Source of the DNA: Cenococcum geophilum 1.58
Lineage: Eukaryota > Ascomycota > Dothideomycetes > Gloniales > Gloniaceae
Assembly: GCA_001692895.1 (NCBI GenBank)
Contig: KV748221.1
Location: forward strand, 971,056-1,035,055
Length of the DNA: 64,000 nt
Direction: 5' to 3'
Shown: positions 30,904 through 43,388 of the stretch, in pieces
Numbering within the stretch: position 1 is the first letter of the stretch
Layout of the letters: each line of letters opens with the position of its first letter
Program-made: the position numbers and the translations under genes
Notes under the pieces: generated by a model
What the model was told of the DNA's origin: nothing
Databases searched by the model: none
The model's input: only the letters and a program-made list of their open reading frames with translations

Positions 30904-32227
30904 CTGATTAGTGGTTAAATATATAGTTAACTATAAAGTAGCTAGGTTTTTAAATAGAAGAGATAGTCTTATATAGGGGTGCCATATGCGCTTATATAGA
31001 ATGGATCCCGGCAATACCGTGCTACCTTAAACTTGCGGAAAACTAGTAATAGAAGTGTTACTAAGTACTAGGAGATACTAAGTTGCGTCTATTATATAGA
31101 ATAACCGTATTTACGAAGATTTAGTTAAGTACTTTAGGTTAGAAGTGTTACTAAACCTAAGGTCCTAAGTTAACGTCTAAAACGCGTTAAATAATATCTT
31201 AAATTGCCTACCTCTTAACAGTAAACCTACGAGATCCTATAAAACCGAAAATCCCACCTACTTTTGACGTATAACACCCTGTCAATTCTATACCTACTAT
31301 GGCGTTAACCTACCTAAAGAAGTATAAGGAAGATATTAACCTAAAGATATAGAATAAAGCTATAATTAACCTTATAAACGCTAATAAATAAGACTTAAAT
31401 AGATTTTTATTATACTATATAGTATATTATAAGGATAGTAAATATAACAATACTGCGCTATAGAAATGTATAAAGGAGAACTTTATTAGATAGATAAAGG
31501 AAACATAGGCCCCTATAAATAAGGATATTATATAGAACTTCCGTAACTTCCTTTAGGAGAATAGAGTATTTATCCTTAAGGATGGGGGTATTGTTAGAGA
31601 TAATATTTAGGAGCAGGTTCTTGACGTAAAAGAAAAGTATAAATAAACTGTATAAGAGATTAAGCACTAACTACGCACTATAAGGAAGCTTAACTTATAA
31701 TAGAATCTAAGTAATATACTATAAGAGACGCGTTCTAATTCCATTGCTTTAGGCATAAGTTCTTCTATTTTATATCTATTACCTCTACCTCTATCTTTAG
31801 TTCCCTAGAATCCACCAATTTAACTTATAACTTTAATTACTGCCTTTTAACACGAGTAAGTATAAGATCCCCTTGCTTCGCAATCTACTAACCTTTAAAC
31901 TCTACTAACTAGACCTATGTCCCTACTGCAGCCTATAATGCAACTCCTACCTTTTTTATCTTAATCTTAAATTAAAGGTAGTTTAAAATTGCTTATAGAG
32001 CTTACGAAGCTCTATTTAGATTAGGAGAATAAGTTTAGTAGGGAATTATATAATGTTCTTAATTCGAAACTACATATCTTCTATAACTATTACTAAAAGG
32101 TAGGAATAAAGTCTAATTAATACTATAACGCCTATTCCGTTATACTTAAGGGCCAAGCTAGTACCTTTTATTATAATTGTTTAGCAGAAAAAGGATATAA
32201 TTTTAACCGCATAATATATAATAATAA

Positions 32228-35200
32228 TTCATTGCTTAACGTCCAATTTAGATCCCTATTGGGCCCACGCGGACTACTCCTTATTTACATATAGGGAGAA
32301 AACTCTATTTAAGAAAAATAAGAAAACCCCGTAATCCATCTCCCCGCCTTTTAGGACTCGCCTACTTAGCGCCTATAAGTCGCCTATAGTGCTCTACTAC
32401 CTTACTATTTAACCTTTTTGGGAACCACTGCTGCCGTAACAAGCCTATAGACGCGCTAGTATTATAAACTATTACTCTACTACTGTAGAGTTACTAGGGG
32501 GCACCTGCTACTTGCCCCCTTACCTTCTATTACTATTTCCCTTATAACCTGGAACTAATTTAGCATATTTTAACTAATAAGCCACTAGGTAACCGCCTTG
32601 AGGCCTTTTTATATTGAGAGTAGTATATTATAGTTCTCTATGCCAGCTACTAAGAGCATTATTTCTTAATTGGTGCGTAGGGGGCATAATAGTATTACGT
32701 GTTTTAGTGTCTATTTTGGCCAGCTATATTTATATCTTAGGCTACCTACTAGGACACCCACCTAGTAAAGCTAATCTTTTAGTCCTATTATTCCTATTCT
32801 TAAGAGTGTTGCTATTATATTTTTTGCCTTTATTAGGCCTTCTCGGAGCCCTTAGGTATTTACCCCCTATAGCGTTAACTATACTATAGCTTAGGTTTAT
32901 CTTGCCTAAGTTAGCCTCTATACCTTTAACTTCTATTTACCTCTCTAGCGTTAGTCCAATTAGTATTGTATTGCGGTAGATAATTTCCTAGCGTTCTTAC
33001 ATGTTCTACTTTAGCTCCTTTCTCTGTCTTACTATCTTTACTAACCTCTTACGCGTCTCCCTTTCTCCTCTATATAGGCCTGGGCCCTAAAGCGGTACTA
33101 TTCTTCTTCTGCTTTCTTTACCTGTTTCTCTAATATCTCTTCCCTACTTTAGGGTTGTTGGTTTATTCTCCTACAGGGCACCTTAGGGTCCCTCTATAGT
33201 TTACTTAGGCGTGTCTTAATGTACTTTATAATATTAGAGTTGCGTTTATTTTACGTCCTTTATATTATAGCGGCTTTAATATATAACTATAGGGGGGGAA
33301 TATTAGATTTCTTCTTAAGTAGTACTGTGGCCGTTTACTTATACCCGCCTATAATACTCTAAAGGTAGGCTGTTTAGACCTTTTAAAGTGGTTTAAGGAG
33401 TAATTTAGGGGGGCCCTTTTTAGTTTCTCTAATGGCCCAAATACTGGATCTATATATCATGGTTAGCCGGATAACTGCTATATATAGTAGGCGTGACCTC
33501 TAAAAGTATAGACCCTATATGGAATTAACAATCCTAGATAAAGTAATAAACTATACTTAGCCTTTACGGGCCGCTTATACTATATGTGCGCTCTATTAGA
33601 GCTTACTGTCTACCTATACTCCTAATACCCTTAGGCCCTAAATTAGTTGACCCCTAAAGCCTTAGATGTAAATTATATGCTAAAGATCTGCAGATTAGTT
33701 GCGTTTTCTTATAAAATGGATTAGCTGGTATTTCTCTAGTAAGAATTGGACTCTATAACATTTTACCCATTCTATATAAGTGTTATAGGCTTTCTCTAGT
33801 ATTCTATAATTCTCTACGGCTGTTAGCCCGTATATAATTAGGTTTGTATTATTAATAAAGCCTATCCCCTAGGTTGCCCCTTCCTTAAAGGAGTTAAATA
33901 GGTTACTTATAAAGAAAAGGAAGAGTATAGGCGAGAGGGGTAATCCTTATAGTATTCCTGTTATAACTACAATAGGGGGGCTCTGGTATCCGCTGAAGAC
34001 TAATAATATTTCTTTCTGGCCTATAAACCCTTAGATAAATTATATAATCTATTTTAGGAAGCCCTTTGCCCTAAGGATATACAGGAGACGCTTATAGGGT
34101 ATATTGTTGTAGGCACCACTAATGTCTAGGCTAAGTATTAATACTATAAAGTTCTTTTGTATCGCCTATGTAGATTTAATGGTAGTAGCGAGTAGCGTAA
34201 GTGCTAATAGTGTTAAGCGGTTCTTTCTTGCCCCTATTTAGCTTTATGGTAGTAGGGCGTGTTCCTCTACCATATCTGCTATATATTCCGCTATTACCCT
34301 TTTTAAGATCTTGCTAAGGGTGTTTTTTAAGGCAATAGGGCGGTAGCTTCTTAGGATTAAGTAATCTACTTTACCTTCTTTTTATAGGATAACCGTTGTT
34401 ATAGATCTTCCGAGTCGCAGGTAGTAGCTTATAGTAAAGTATGCTCTGGCTATATCTATAAGCTAAGGTGCTATAAGTGGCCTATAGGTTTTTAGGGCCT
34501 TATTTGGAATCCTATCTGGTCCTAATACTATATTGTTTAAAAGGCGGCTAATGGTTCTAGCTATTTCCTTTATTATTATATCGCTGTTGACCCGCAGGCA
34601 AGTTACTAGTATTTTGCCTATAATATTACTAAGGTCTACTAGAGCTAGTTAGGGGAAGAACCTTTTTATAAGGATCTTTGCCTTTTTATTGTTGTTGTTT
34701 ATAGCCTATAATTCTCCTACTCTTTATAGGGGTAGTAGGTGTAGGTCTTTTATTAGGTGCCCTGCCTTTTTCTTTACCTATTTTGCTATAGCCTAAAGGC
34801 CCTTATTATAGGGGAGGCTTAGGTTAGAAGTATGCTTGTTTATAAACCGTCTCCAGTTATTCCTTACTTTTTTTTTAGGGTATTCTTTAGCTAGTTTCTT
34901 GTGTCTTTATATTATCTCTTATCTTTAGGGTCGTGGCTGCTTATATATTTCCTTCTTGCTCGTTATTAGCTGGCAACTAAAACTACGTATTATATGGACT
35001 ATATATATCGCGCGTAGGGGCCCGGTTTTAAGATTAGGCAGTGCTCTTTTAGCCTATTTTTAATTACTGCCTAGATCCTTTCTAGTCTTTAGTTAATTTC
35101 CTTAGGGGTGGCCAATAAGCCTTACTTGTTTAGTATTAGGTGGATTTCTTCTAGGTTTTAGAGTTGTTATTTAACTATATTAAGGAAACTGTCTGTCTTA

Positions 35201-37792
35201 AGCTTCCTTATTGCGTATCTTTTTCTATTTAGTTGCGCTTTAGTATTTAGGTCTAGCTGTATTTAGATAGGGATATAGTCTAGGGTAAGTGCCTATTCTT
35301 CTTTAGGGTTACATCTTTTAAGTCTCTAGTATAGGCCTTCGTCTATAAATATAAGGTTAATTATACTTTTAGCGGTGCCTTATTACTATATAATTACTCC
35401 TAGGGGGGTGGCTAGCTTAAGGCCCCAGATATCTATAGCTCTTAGTAGGCACTCTAACTATTAATTTATAGCAATATGGATACCCCCCTACCGTAGGTGG
35501 TAGAGGTTTATATCTTCTAGTAGGATAAACTCTATACCTTCGGTTTCTAGTAAGCTTATTACTAATATAATATTCTCTATTTATAGGACCCCTTTAACCC
35601 TAGGGTTATATATATTAATAATTTGTACTAGTCCCCTATATATTTAGATTGTTATAACTATAATATCTAGGTTAACTGCCTGCTATAACTATAAGAATAG
35701 GCTAATAGCCTTACTAATTATAAAGCACACGTATATAGCTGCTTTTGGTTTATATAGGAGCTAGAATTCTTAGGGGTAGTATATTAATTGTGTAAAAGTA
35801 TTGTAATATAGTTCTTGTATAGCAAGGATATAGTATTTCTCTAGGTCTAGACTGTCTAGTAGGGGCCTTATAAGGTGGTGGTTTGTGTTGCCGTAGTTAT
35901 ACTGTATAATAGATAGGTAGCGGACCCCCAGCGAGGGTTTTTTAACTTTCCTTTATTCCTTACTTCTTTTATTTCCACTTTCTCTAGGATATTTAGAGCT
36001 TCTATCTCTTATATTTATACCCTAGTTACTACTTATTTTATATAGAGCTTTCTATTTCTATATCTTATGTTCCTATTAGCGCTTCTATATCTAAATCTAT
36101 TATTATTACCGGTTCTTCCCTTATTCTTACTAGTCGGCTATATGCCCTTTATAGGTTGGCTGTAAATATTATATTTGCTGCATTAAGTCTAATTCTTAAT
36201 TATCCTAGTCTTAAGCCTGCTGTCGCTGTCTATAGGGGTCTTCCTATAGGGCGTTCTCTCCCTTGTGTCCCCTGTGACCCTTATATCCCTAATTAGTCTA
36301 GTGATATTACACGGCGTTACTTCTAGCCTATTAAGGCTTGGGATAGCTAGCCTAGCCCTCTAGTATTAAAGGTAGGAAACGCTAGAAAGGCGCCTATATC
36401 CCCCTAGCTTATTACCTATTATTTCTATTTATATAACCTAGCGTATAGTTATTCCCGTAGCTATTAAGCCCTTACCTTCCGTCTCCTATATTTAATGTAG
36501 TCTTCTCTCTCCTACGCCTTATATATGCTTTAGTGGCAGTTCGCGCATTTTGTTTAGTCTTAATTTAAGCAATGTCTCGTATTATAGGGGCCTATATAGT
36601 GGCTGTAGCACACCTATACTGCGTATATAGATTAGGTGTGTCCCTATTATATATAGCAATAGTATTGTTCTAGGTATAGTCTATAGTTATAGAGCCTTAT
36701 GTTATATATAAGGCCATTTATAATTATTCCTTTTTAAATAAGGAGTTTTTATATTCCTGGTGTATATATGCTAATAATAAGGGAGCTATGTGTTTGTCCA
36801 GTGTCTCCCTAGTAAGTCTTTAGTAACCCTTATATCCTCTTATTATTCTTATTATATACTTAGTTTATATTTTCCTATTAAAGCTATTAGATTTAGGTGA
36901 TTTTAAGTCTTAATATAAGGCGTTCCGTTTATCTTACTATCTCCTATATAATTGCTGTATTGTCTACCTAGTGTCCCTTTTTTACCCTAAGGCTTATAGG
37001 AACCGCTAGGACTTTAACTAGGTAATCCTTATAGAGTACTTTTATACCAATATATTCTCCTAGCCTATTCCCTACCCTTATAGCTTATTCCTTTACCTAT
37101 TAGTCCTTTAGGGTGACTCTAATATCTCCACTCTTAAGGTATTGGACTATAACAGCGTTATAAACCTCTTTATATATCTTTATAAGGACTTCTATTTCTA
37201 ATTATCCCCTAAGCCCCTCTACTTATTCTATATTTAGTTATATTATAATTATATACCCAGTTATTAACTTAAGGGGGGTGGGTTCCCTATACTATAAAAG
37301 TATAGCTACAGCGGCCTAGGTGCGGTTCGCTAGTAAGGAGGGATTATACTTATTTTTAATTTTATTTAGCCGTTAGAGGATTTAATTAAGGGTTTACTAG
37401 AGGGGCGCCTAAGGTTTACTAGACTAGTAAAGCCATTCTGCTAGCTATATTAGTTCGTTATAGCTAACAGTTACTCCCCTACAATTTTAGATACTAGACG
37501 CGTCTAATAGGCTTTATATTTTGTTAGATGCCTTCTTAATAGAGGTATTTCCGCTTTATGGTGTAGTATTTACCTATCTTTATTATAGAGGGCCATTGCT
37601 AGGTGTAGTTCTAGTGGTTACGCGCGAGTGCGAGCCACCGTCGTTTGATGTGTGCCTCCCCTGCGATGCATGCATCTTAGGGGGATTCTCTGGGTGTTTT
37701 TCAGGGTTCTTTTAGTTGGTTTTGGTCTTTTTGGGCCGGGTGCAGCAAGAGCTCCTTTTTAGTAAATTATTAGAATATATAGTATAGCCTTC
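32228..37792 (-). mobile_element. Tad1-like LINE, copy 1, inserted in the Copia fossil
   Basis: A non-LTR element on the minus strand. Its 3' end at 32228 carries a (TTA)n tail (read AATAATAATT on the plus strand), and its 5' end has the common sequence to 37755 plus about 36 extra bases. A ~15-bp target duplication (CCGYATAATATATAA) lies at 32207-32222 and 37793-37807. In order on the minus strand are a worn ORF1 region (about 37.5-36.2 kb), an endonuclease (about 36.0-35.2 kb; GGIHIAIN, then LLRAIDIWGLKLATP), and a reverse transcriptase with QIGARKNRSTLTAL-like sequence near 34220-34260 and the YADD-equivalent block near 33830-33870 (now FVNNTN). It has many stops from TGG/CAG changes. Confidence 0.85.
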
Positions 37793-37828
37793 CCGTATAA
37801 TATATAAGTTAAGATACTACTTTAAAAT

Positions 37829-40081
37829 TGTCGGGAATGAGGCAAGCGGTCGTTACGTGTCGTCACGTGTCGCCGCGGCACTAGCGTGGTGAGGAACCTT
37901 AAGTTCCTCACCCACCCCCTAATTTCCAAACAACAAGCTTTATCAACCAACATTCACTGTGTCTACTCGAGTAGTATTGGTGAGTCACCCTATGTGACCA
38001 ACACTGATCAGTGGTTGAATACACAGTCAACCACAGAGCAGCTAGGTTTTCGAACAGAAGAGACAGTCTCATGCAGGGGTGCCATATGCGCTCATATGGA
38101 ATGGATCCCGGCGATACTATGCTACCTTAGACTTGCGGAAAACTAGTCACAGAAGTATCACTAAGTACTAGGAGATACCAAGTTACGTCTATCACGCAGA
38201 ACAACCGCGTTTACAAAGATTTGGTTGAGTACTTTAGGTCAGAAGTGTCACTAAACCTAGGGTCCCAAGTTAACGTCCAAAACGCGTTAAACAACATCTC
38301 GAATTACCTACCTTTGGACAGCAAACCTACAAGATCCTACAAAACTAAAAATCCTGCCTACCTTCAACGTACGACACCTCGTCGATTCTAACTACCATGG
38401 CGTTAACCTATCCGAAGAAGTACGAGAAAGACATTAACCCGGAGACATGGGATAGAGCCATAACCAACTTTGTAACCGCCAAGCAACAGGACCTAAATAG
38501 ATTCTTAGTATACCGCATAGAACACTACAAAGACAGCGAATACAACGACACTATGCTATGGTATTGCATAAAGGAGGACTTTGTAGGATAGACAAAGGAA
38601 ACATGGGCTCTCGCGAAGAAGACTATCGTACAAAACTTCCGTAACTTCCTTCGGGAGAATAGAGTCTTTATCCCTATAGATGGAGGCATTATTAGAGATA
38701 ACATTTAGGAGCATGTTATTAACGCAAAAGAAAAACACGAATGGACTCCACAAGAGATTGAGCACTAAAAGAAGCTTAGCTTACGATGGAATCTACAAGA
38801 GATTGAGCACCAAAAGAAGCTCAACTTACGAGGGAATCTAAGCAATACACCACTAGAGACGCTTCCGCCTCTATCTTCAGCTCCATATCCATCGCTTCTA
38901 CCTCCATCTTTAGTTCCCCAGTATCTGCTAATTCAACTCGCAACTTCGACTACTGCCCCTCAAGAGCAAGCGCAAGATCCCCTTGCTTCGCGATCCAATA
39001 ACCTCCAAACTCCGCTACAGCAAGATCAGGTACTATGCCCTGTTCCATTAAGCTCTACGTTCCTACCACAGCCCTCGCTTATAGAGCTTACGAAGCTCTA
39101 TTCGGACCAGGAGAAGAAGTTTTGCAAGGAATTAGAATACGGCAGAGGGTACGATCAATGTCGGCCACGAAGCACTTGTGGAGGTTCTCGTGGAGATCCT
39201 CATAGAGGTCCTCGTGGAGGTCCTCGTAGGGATCCTCGTGGAGGTCCTTATGGAGGTCCTCGTGGAGGTCCTTATGGAGGTCCTCGTAGAGGTCCTCGTG
39301 GAGGTCCTCGCGGAGGTCCTCGCGGAGGTCCTCGTGGAGGTCCTTATAGAGATCCTCGTGGAGGTCCTTATAGAGGTCCTCGTGGAGGTCCTCGCGGAGG
39401 TCCTCGTGAAGGTCCTCGCGGAGGTTCTCGTGGAGGTTCTCGCAGAGGTCCTCGTGGAGGTCCTCGTGGAGCATCAAGAACTGTTTGGGATTCGATGGAT
39501 TAATGGCTAAGATAACCTGGTAGATGCAATGACAAAGGCAATTTAAGAGCATTCCTATTGGTCAACTGTCGTTCCCATTTGCTCGAGCTAGCCGTATCCA
39601 GTTACGCTCCGCTAGCTCCGCAACCCTATTTCAACGACGCAGTTTCCTAGGGCGTGCTACCTACCAAATTCTGCCATATTCTGCCGACCCCGACGTCCGC
39701 CAACCAATTAGGATTTTCCATCCCCGGGATGGAAAATCGCTATTGGCTCGCTTACTACTAGCGCCTTAGCGGCCACCTTGTCTTCGCGTTAAACCCTAAC
39801 GTCCTTCCTTTTCTTCTTCTTCTTCTCCTTAGCTTTGTATCTTTATATATTAGCAATCTACAAGTGTATATAGATGGCAACCATAAAAGAAGAGTTGCCA
39901 GTGTCGGGAATGAGGCAAGCGGTCGTTACGTGTCGTCACGTGTCGCCGCGGCACTAGCGTGGTGAGGAACCTTAAGTTCCTCACCCACCCCCTAATTTCC
40001 AAACAACAAGCTTTATCAACCAACATCACTGTAACCCTACTCGAGTAGTCGTTATTGGTGAGTCACCCTGTGTGACCAACA
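37829..40081 (+). mobile_element. Small LTR element of the same Copia family (non-autonomous fossil), nested
   Basis: LTRs at 37829-38003 and 39902-40081 are nearly identical (TGTCGGGAATGAGGC... to ...GTGACCAACA), and an AAAAT duplication flanks them (37824-37828, 40082-40086). The 1.9-kb interior holds a gag-like reading frame from 38397 (MALTYPKKYEKDINPETWDR), an RG/GP-rich tandem repeat, a short segment like the end of Copia RNase H, and a purine tract. It is clearly younger and far less RIP-worn than its host Copia fossil, though not a complete autonomous element. LTR identity suggests a fairly recent insertion. Confidence 0.88.
39180..39475 (+). repeat. 12-bp array GAGGTCCTCGTG encoding an RGG/RGP-type tract
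   Basis: About 24-25 units of GAGGTCCTCGTG (variants GAGGTCCTTATG, GAGGTCCTCGCG). In one frame they read Arg-Gly-Pro-Arg-Gly-Gly style repeats, in another Val-Glu-Val-Leu, on the opposite strand Glu-Asp-Leu-His. The gag-like frame upstream makes the Arg/Gly reading the likely one. Confidence 0.85.
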
Positions 40082-43000
40082 AAAATAAAAGAGAATAAGT
40101 AGTAGTATATATTAGAATGGAGAGAGACTACCTTTTTAAGGATTATTGCTATAAACCTAGGTGTCCCTTGGCTTAATTATCTTTAAAAGCTCTTTAATTA
40201 ACTTTAGATGATTTAGCGTGGTTTATCCAAATTATATTAAGAGGACTTTAGCCTACGTAATTAAGTTATTAGCGTATATTAAGGTGTTAAAGAATATAAC
40301 CTTACTCTTTTTAATCCTATAAATACTTATAAAGGAGTATATACTTAATTAAGATCTTCTATTAGCATCGCTTTACGCTCTTAAAAAGTATAGCAATTTA
40401 ACACCTAACTCTAACCTACTTTAATTAACCCGCCTAACTAATATAATTATAACTGGACTAATTAAATATATAGTGGCCGGGGTAGGTAATACAGTAGAGG
40501 GTACAATTAACAACTATAAGGTAAAGGTGGAGGTCCTTATAGAGGTTTATTTTAAAGTAATTGCTAGAAGAAGTGCTACGTTTATAAGAAACCGAATTAC
40601 TAGTTAATTAGGCATTCTCTTAATAAATAAAAGGAGGTATATAATAAGTTCTACTAGAGTATAAAAAATATTAGAAATTATAAGGTTACTATAGCCTACT
40701 TTTAAAGCTTCCTAGTTTAATATAAAGGCGTAAAAGATCTTAAGGGTAAGGTTAATAAGGCTAAATAGCTCCTTATAGATATAGAAATTGAGGAGTACTT
40801 ACCCAACTAATACTTTACTAAGTATAGTGAGGTAAATAGTATATAAACCGTTACTATTCTTAATAACCAATCTACGCTCCATTTTACTATAAAGTTAGAT
40901 ATCTTTAATAAGCCAAGGGAGAGTTCCGCGTTCTCCTTTAATAACAGATACTTGGCGAACGTCTTTTATAGTATTATGCCAGATACTAGAGCCGTAGGAG
41001 TATCTACAGCAGAAGAACCTTAAGTTTAAGCCCTTTAGTAGCTTAATAGCTCTGTTTAGATTAACTATTTAACGGCAGGCTAATATACGATTCGTTTTGG
41101 CAAGGGTACTGTAATCTCTATTAGCACAATTAGGGTCCAAACCCCCTTAGGGTATATTACCTTTTACGTCGTTCTTACGAACACCCTATTTCTATTTTGC
41201 ATTAAAGATATAGATAAATTAGGTGTTAAGCTTAATAACCTTAAAAATGTACTTATTTAGGGAGATAATTAGGTGCCCGTTATACGCAAGTAGGGTCACC
41301 CCTAGTTACTCCTTTATTAACTAGAAAAGAGTATTACTTAAAGCCATTTAACTAAGTTAGAGTTACGTTAACTACACCGTCGTTTTAGCTACCTATCCGT
41401 TTACCAATTACTTAGGGTTTTTTAGCGGGTAGGCTATAAAGTTAAGGTTAAGGCAATTAAGCATTTTATAAAGTACTATTATTAATGCTAAATAAACCAA
41501 AAGTCCCCTAGCCGATTTAAGTTTACCCTTAAAGATAACTACAACTTTAACTTCTATATTATCGTTGACGTTATATATTTTAGCGGCAAGCCAGTACTCT
41601 AAGTTATTAACTTCTTAACCTCCTTCCAAGCCGCATAATTCTTAAAGGATATATCAGCTAGGAATATATAGGATACCCTTTAATTATACTAGATTAATGT
41701 CTACCTAAAACCCCCTAATTAAATCGTCTATAATATAGGAAAGAACTTCTTATCTATAGAGTTTTAATAATAGACAAAGGCAATGGCAATTAAGGTTAAG
41801 AAAGTCCCTGTTAAGGCATATAATAGTATTAGAAAAGTAGAACAATATCACGCGCTATTACGCCGCGTATATAAAATTATCTCTTTAAAACTAGAGGATG
41901 TTAGTAAAGAACTTACCTTATAAATAGCTGTTAAAGCTATTAACGATTCCGCTAGCCCAGATGGACTTATACCTATATTACTAGTTTTTAGCGCCTACCC
42001 TTAAATAACTAACAATTCTTTACTATCTCCCTCCATTATATAACGAGCTAAGGCTATTCGTAAGGCAATAAAGGAGGTATAACGTCTCTACGCTATACGC
42101 TAGGTTAATAACGCACTAGGAATAAGAAATGGCCTAAATACCTTAACTACGCTCGATCTACCACTTTAGTCTAAGGTACGCGTATAGCGTAAAAAGGGAG
42201 GATGGTTAGGCCTATATTAACTTATTATAATTAATGGTTAAACTTATACTATTTAAATGCCTTATAGACCTACTTAATTCCGTTTAACTGTTATTAAGCT
42301 TTACTATAAAGATAACAGTTCTAAGCCTTTATAGGATACTATAAAAGATGCCTTAGAGAAGAGCTATAATTAACGTGCTTTAGAAGGCGACTATAATCCT
42401 AATATAATTATAGTAGATACGCCGCAACCACGACGCGGTAAAGGTCGCCTAAAGGGATTACAAAATTGCTAATATCTTATTAATTTTAAAGAGTAATTTA
42501 TTGCCACCATTGAGAATAAAGTTAAGCTATTAATAGCCTTTATAATAGCTAAGGAGAAGGCTGACTTTAAACTTGCAAAACAGCTCTAAAAGGAAGGTTA
42601 TATTATAACTCTAGGAGCTCCTTTCTAAGCATCCGATAAGCAGGAGATTAATAGTCTTATTATAAAAGGGGTCTTTAAATTTAAGAAGTATAACCCTACT
42701 AAGTTTGATAAAGTTTGTATCTTTAAATTAAGAATAGTTAATAAGATTAAAGGTAAAGCTACTAACGCCCTATTTAAGAAATTAAGGCTTATTATCTAAG
42801 GCTATAATAACAATAGTAAGGAGGTAATTTTTATATAATCTCCTATAATTCAACGAGCTAGTCAGCAAGTTATTGTTATACTAGCTCCCTCCCTAATAAA
42901 GAATAAAATGGCAGTCTATCTGTAAGATATTACTTAAGCCTACACCTAATTAGAGACGCACCTTTAGCGCTTAATATTAGCATACTTTTTTAGAGTAAAT

Positions 43001-43388
43001 TCGCCACTAATACTCCGAAGATACGATTATGGTTATACTTAAGCTATTATATAGAATTGCAGAGGTAGGAACTCACTAGTGGGCTACCTATAGTAAGCAC
43101 CATAAAGAGAAGCTTTTAATAACTACTTTTATATTTAATTTATGCTTCCTTATTATAACTACAGGAACTCTATTTAGAATTATTAGCATATAAACTAACG
43201 ATATAATTATCTTAGGAGATAACCGATTCTTAGCTCTTAAAGAAAACGAGCTAGTGAAGGTAAATCTTATAGCAAAGCTAAAGGAAAAGCTTAATTTAAT
43301 AACACCATTACTCTTTAATAGATATATCCTCTCCCTAAATAAGGATTTTATTGCTTTATGCCAGAAGGGTTAAGGCAAGAAGATTAAT

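Noticed and set aside
39088-39552. Minus-strand frame of Glu-Asp-Leu-His repeats
   Set aside because: Antisense of the 12-bp array in the small LTR element; the Arg/Gly reading fits the upstream frame better.
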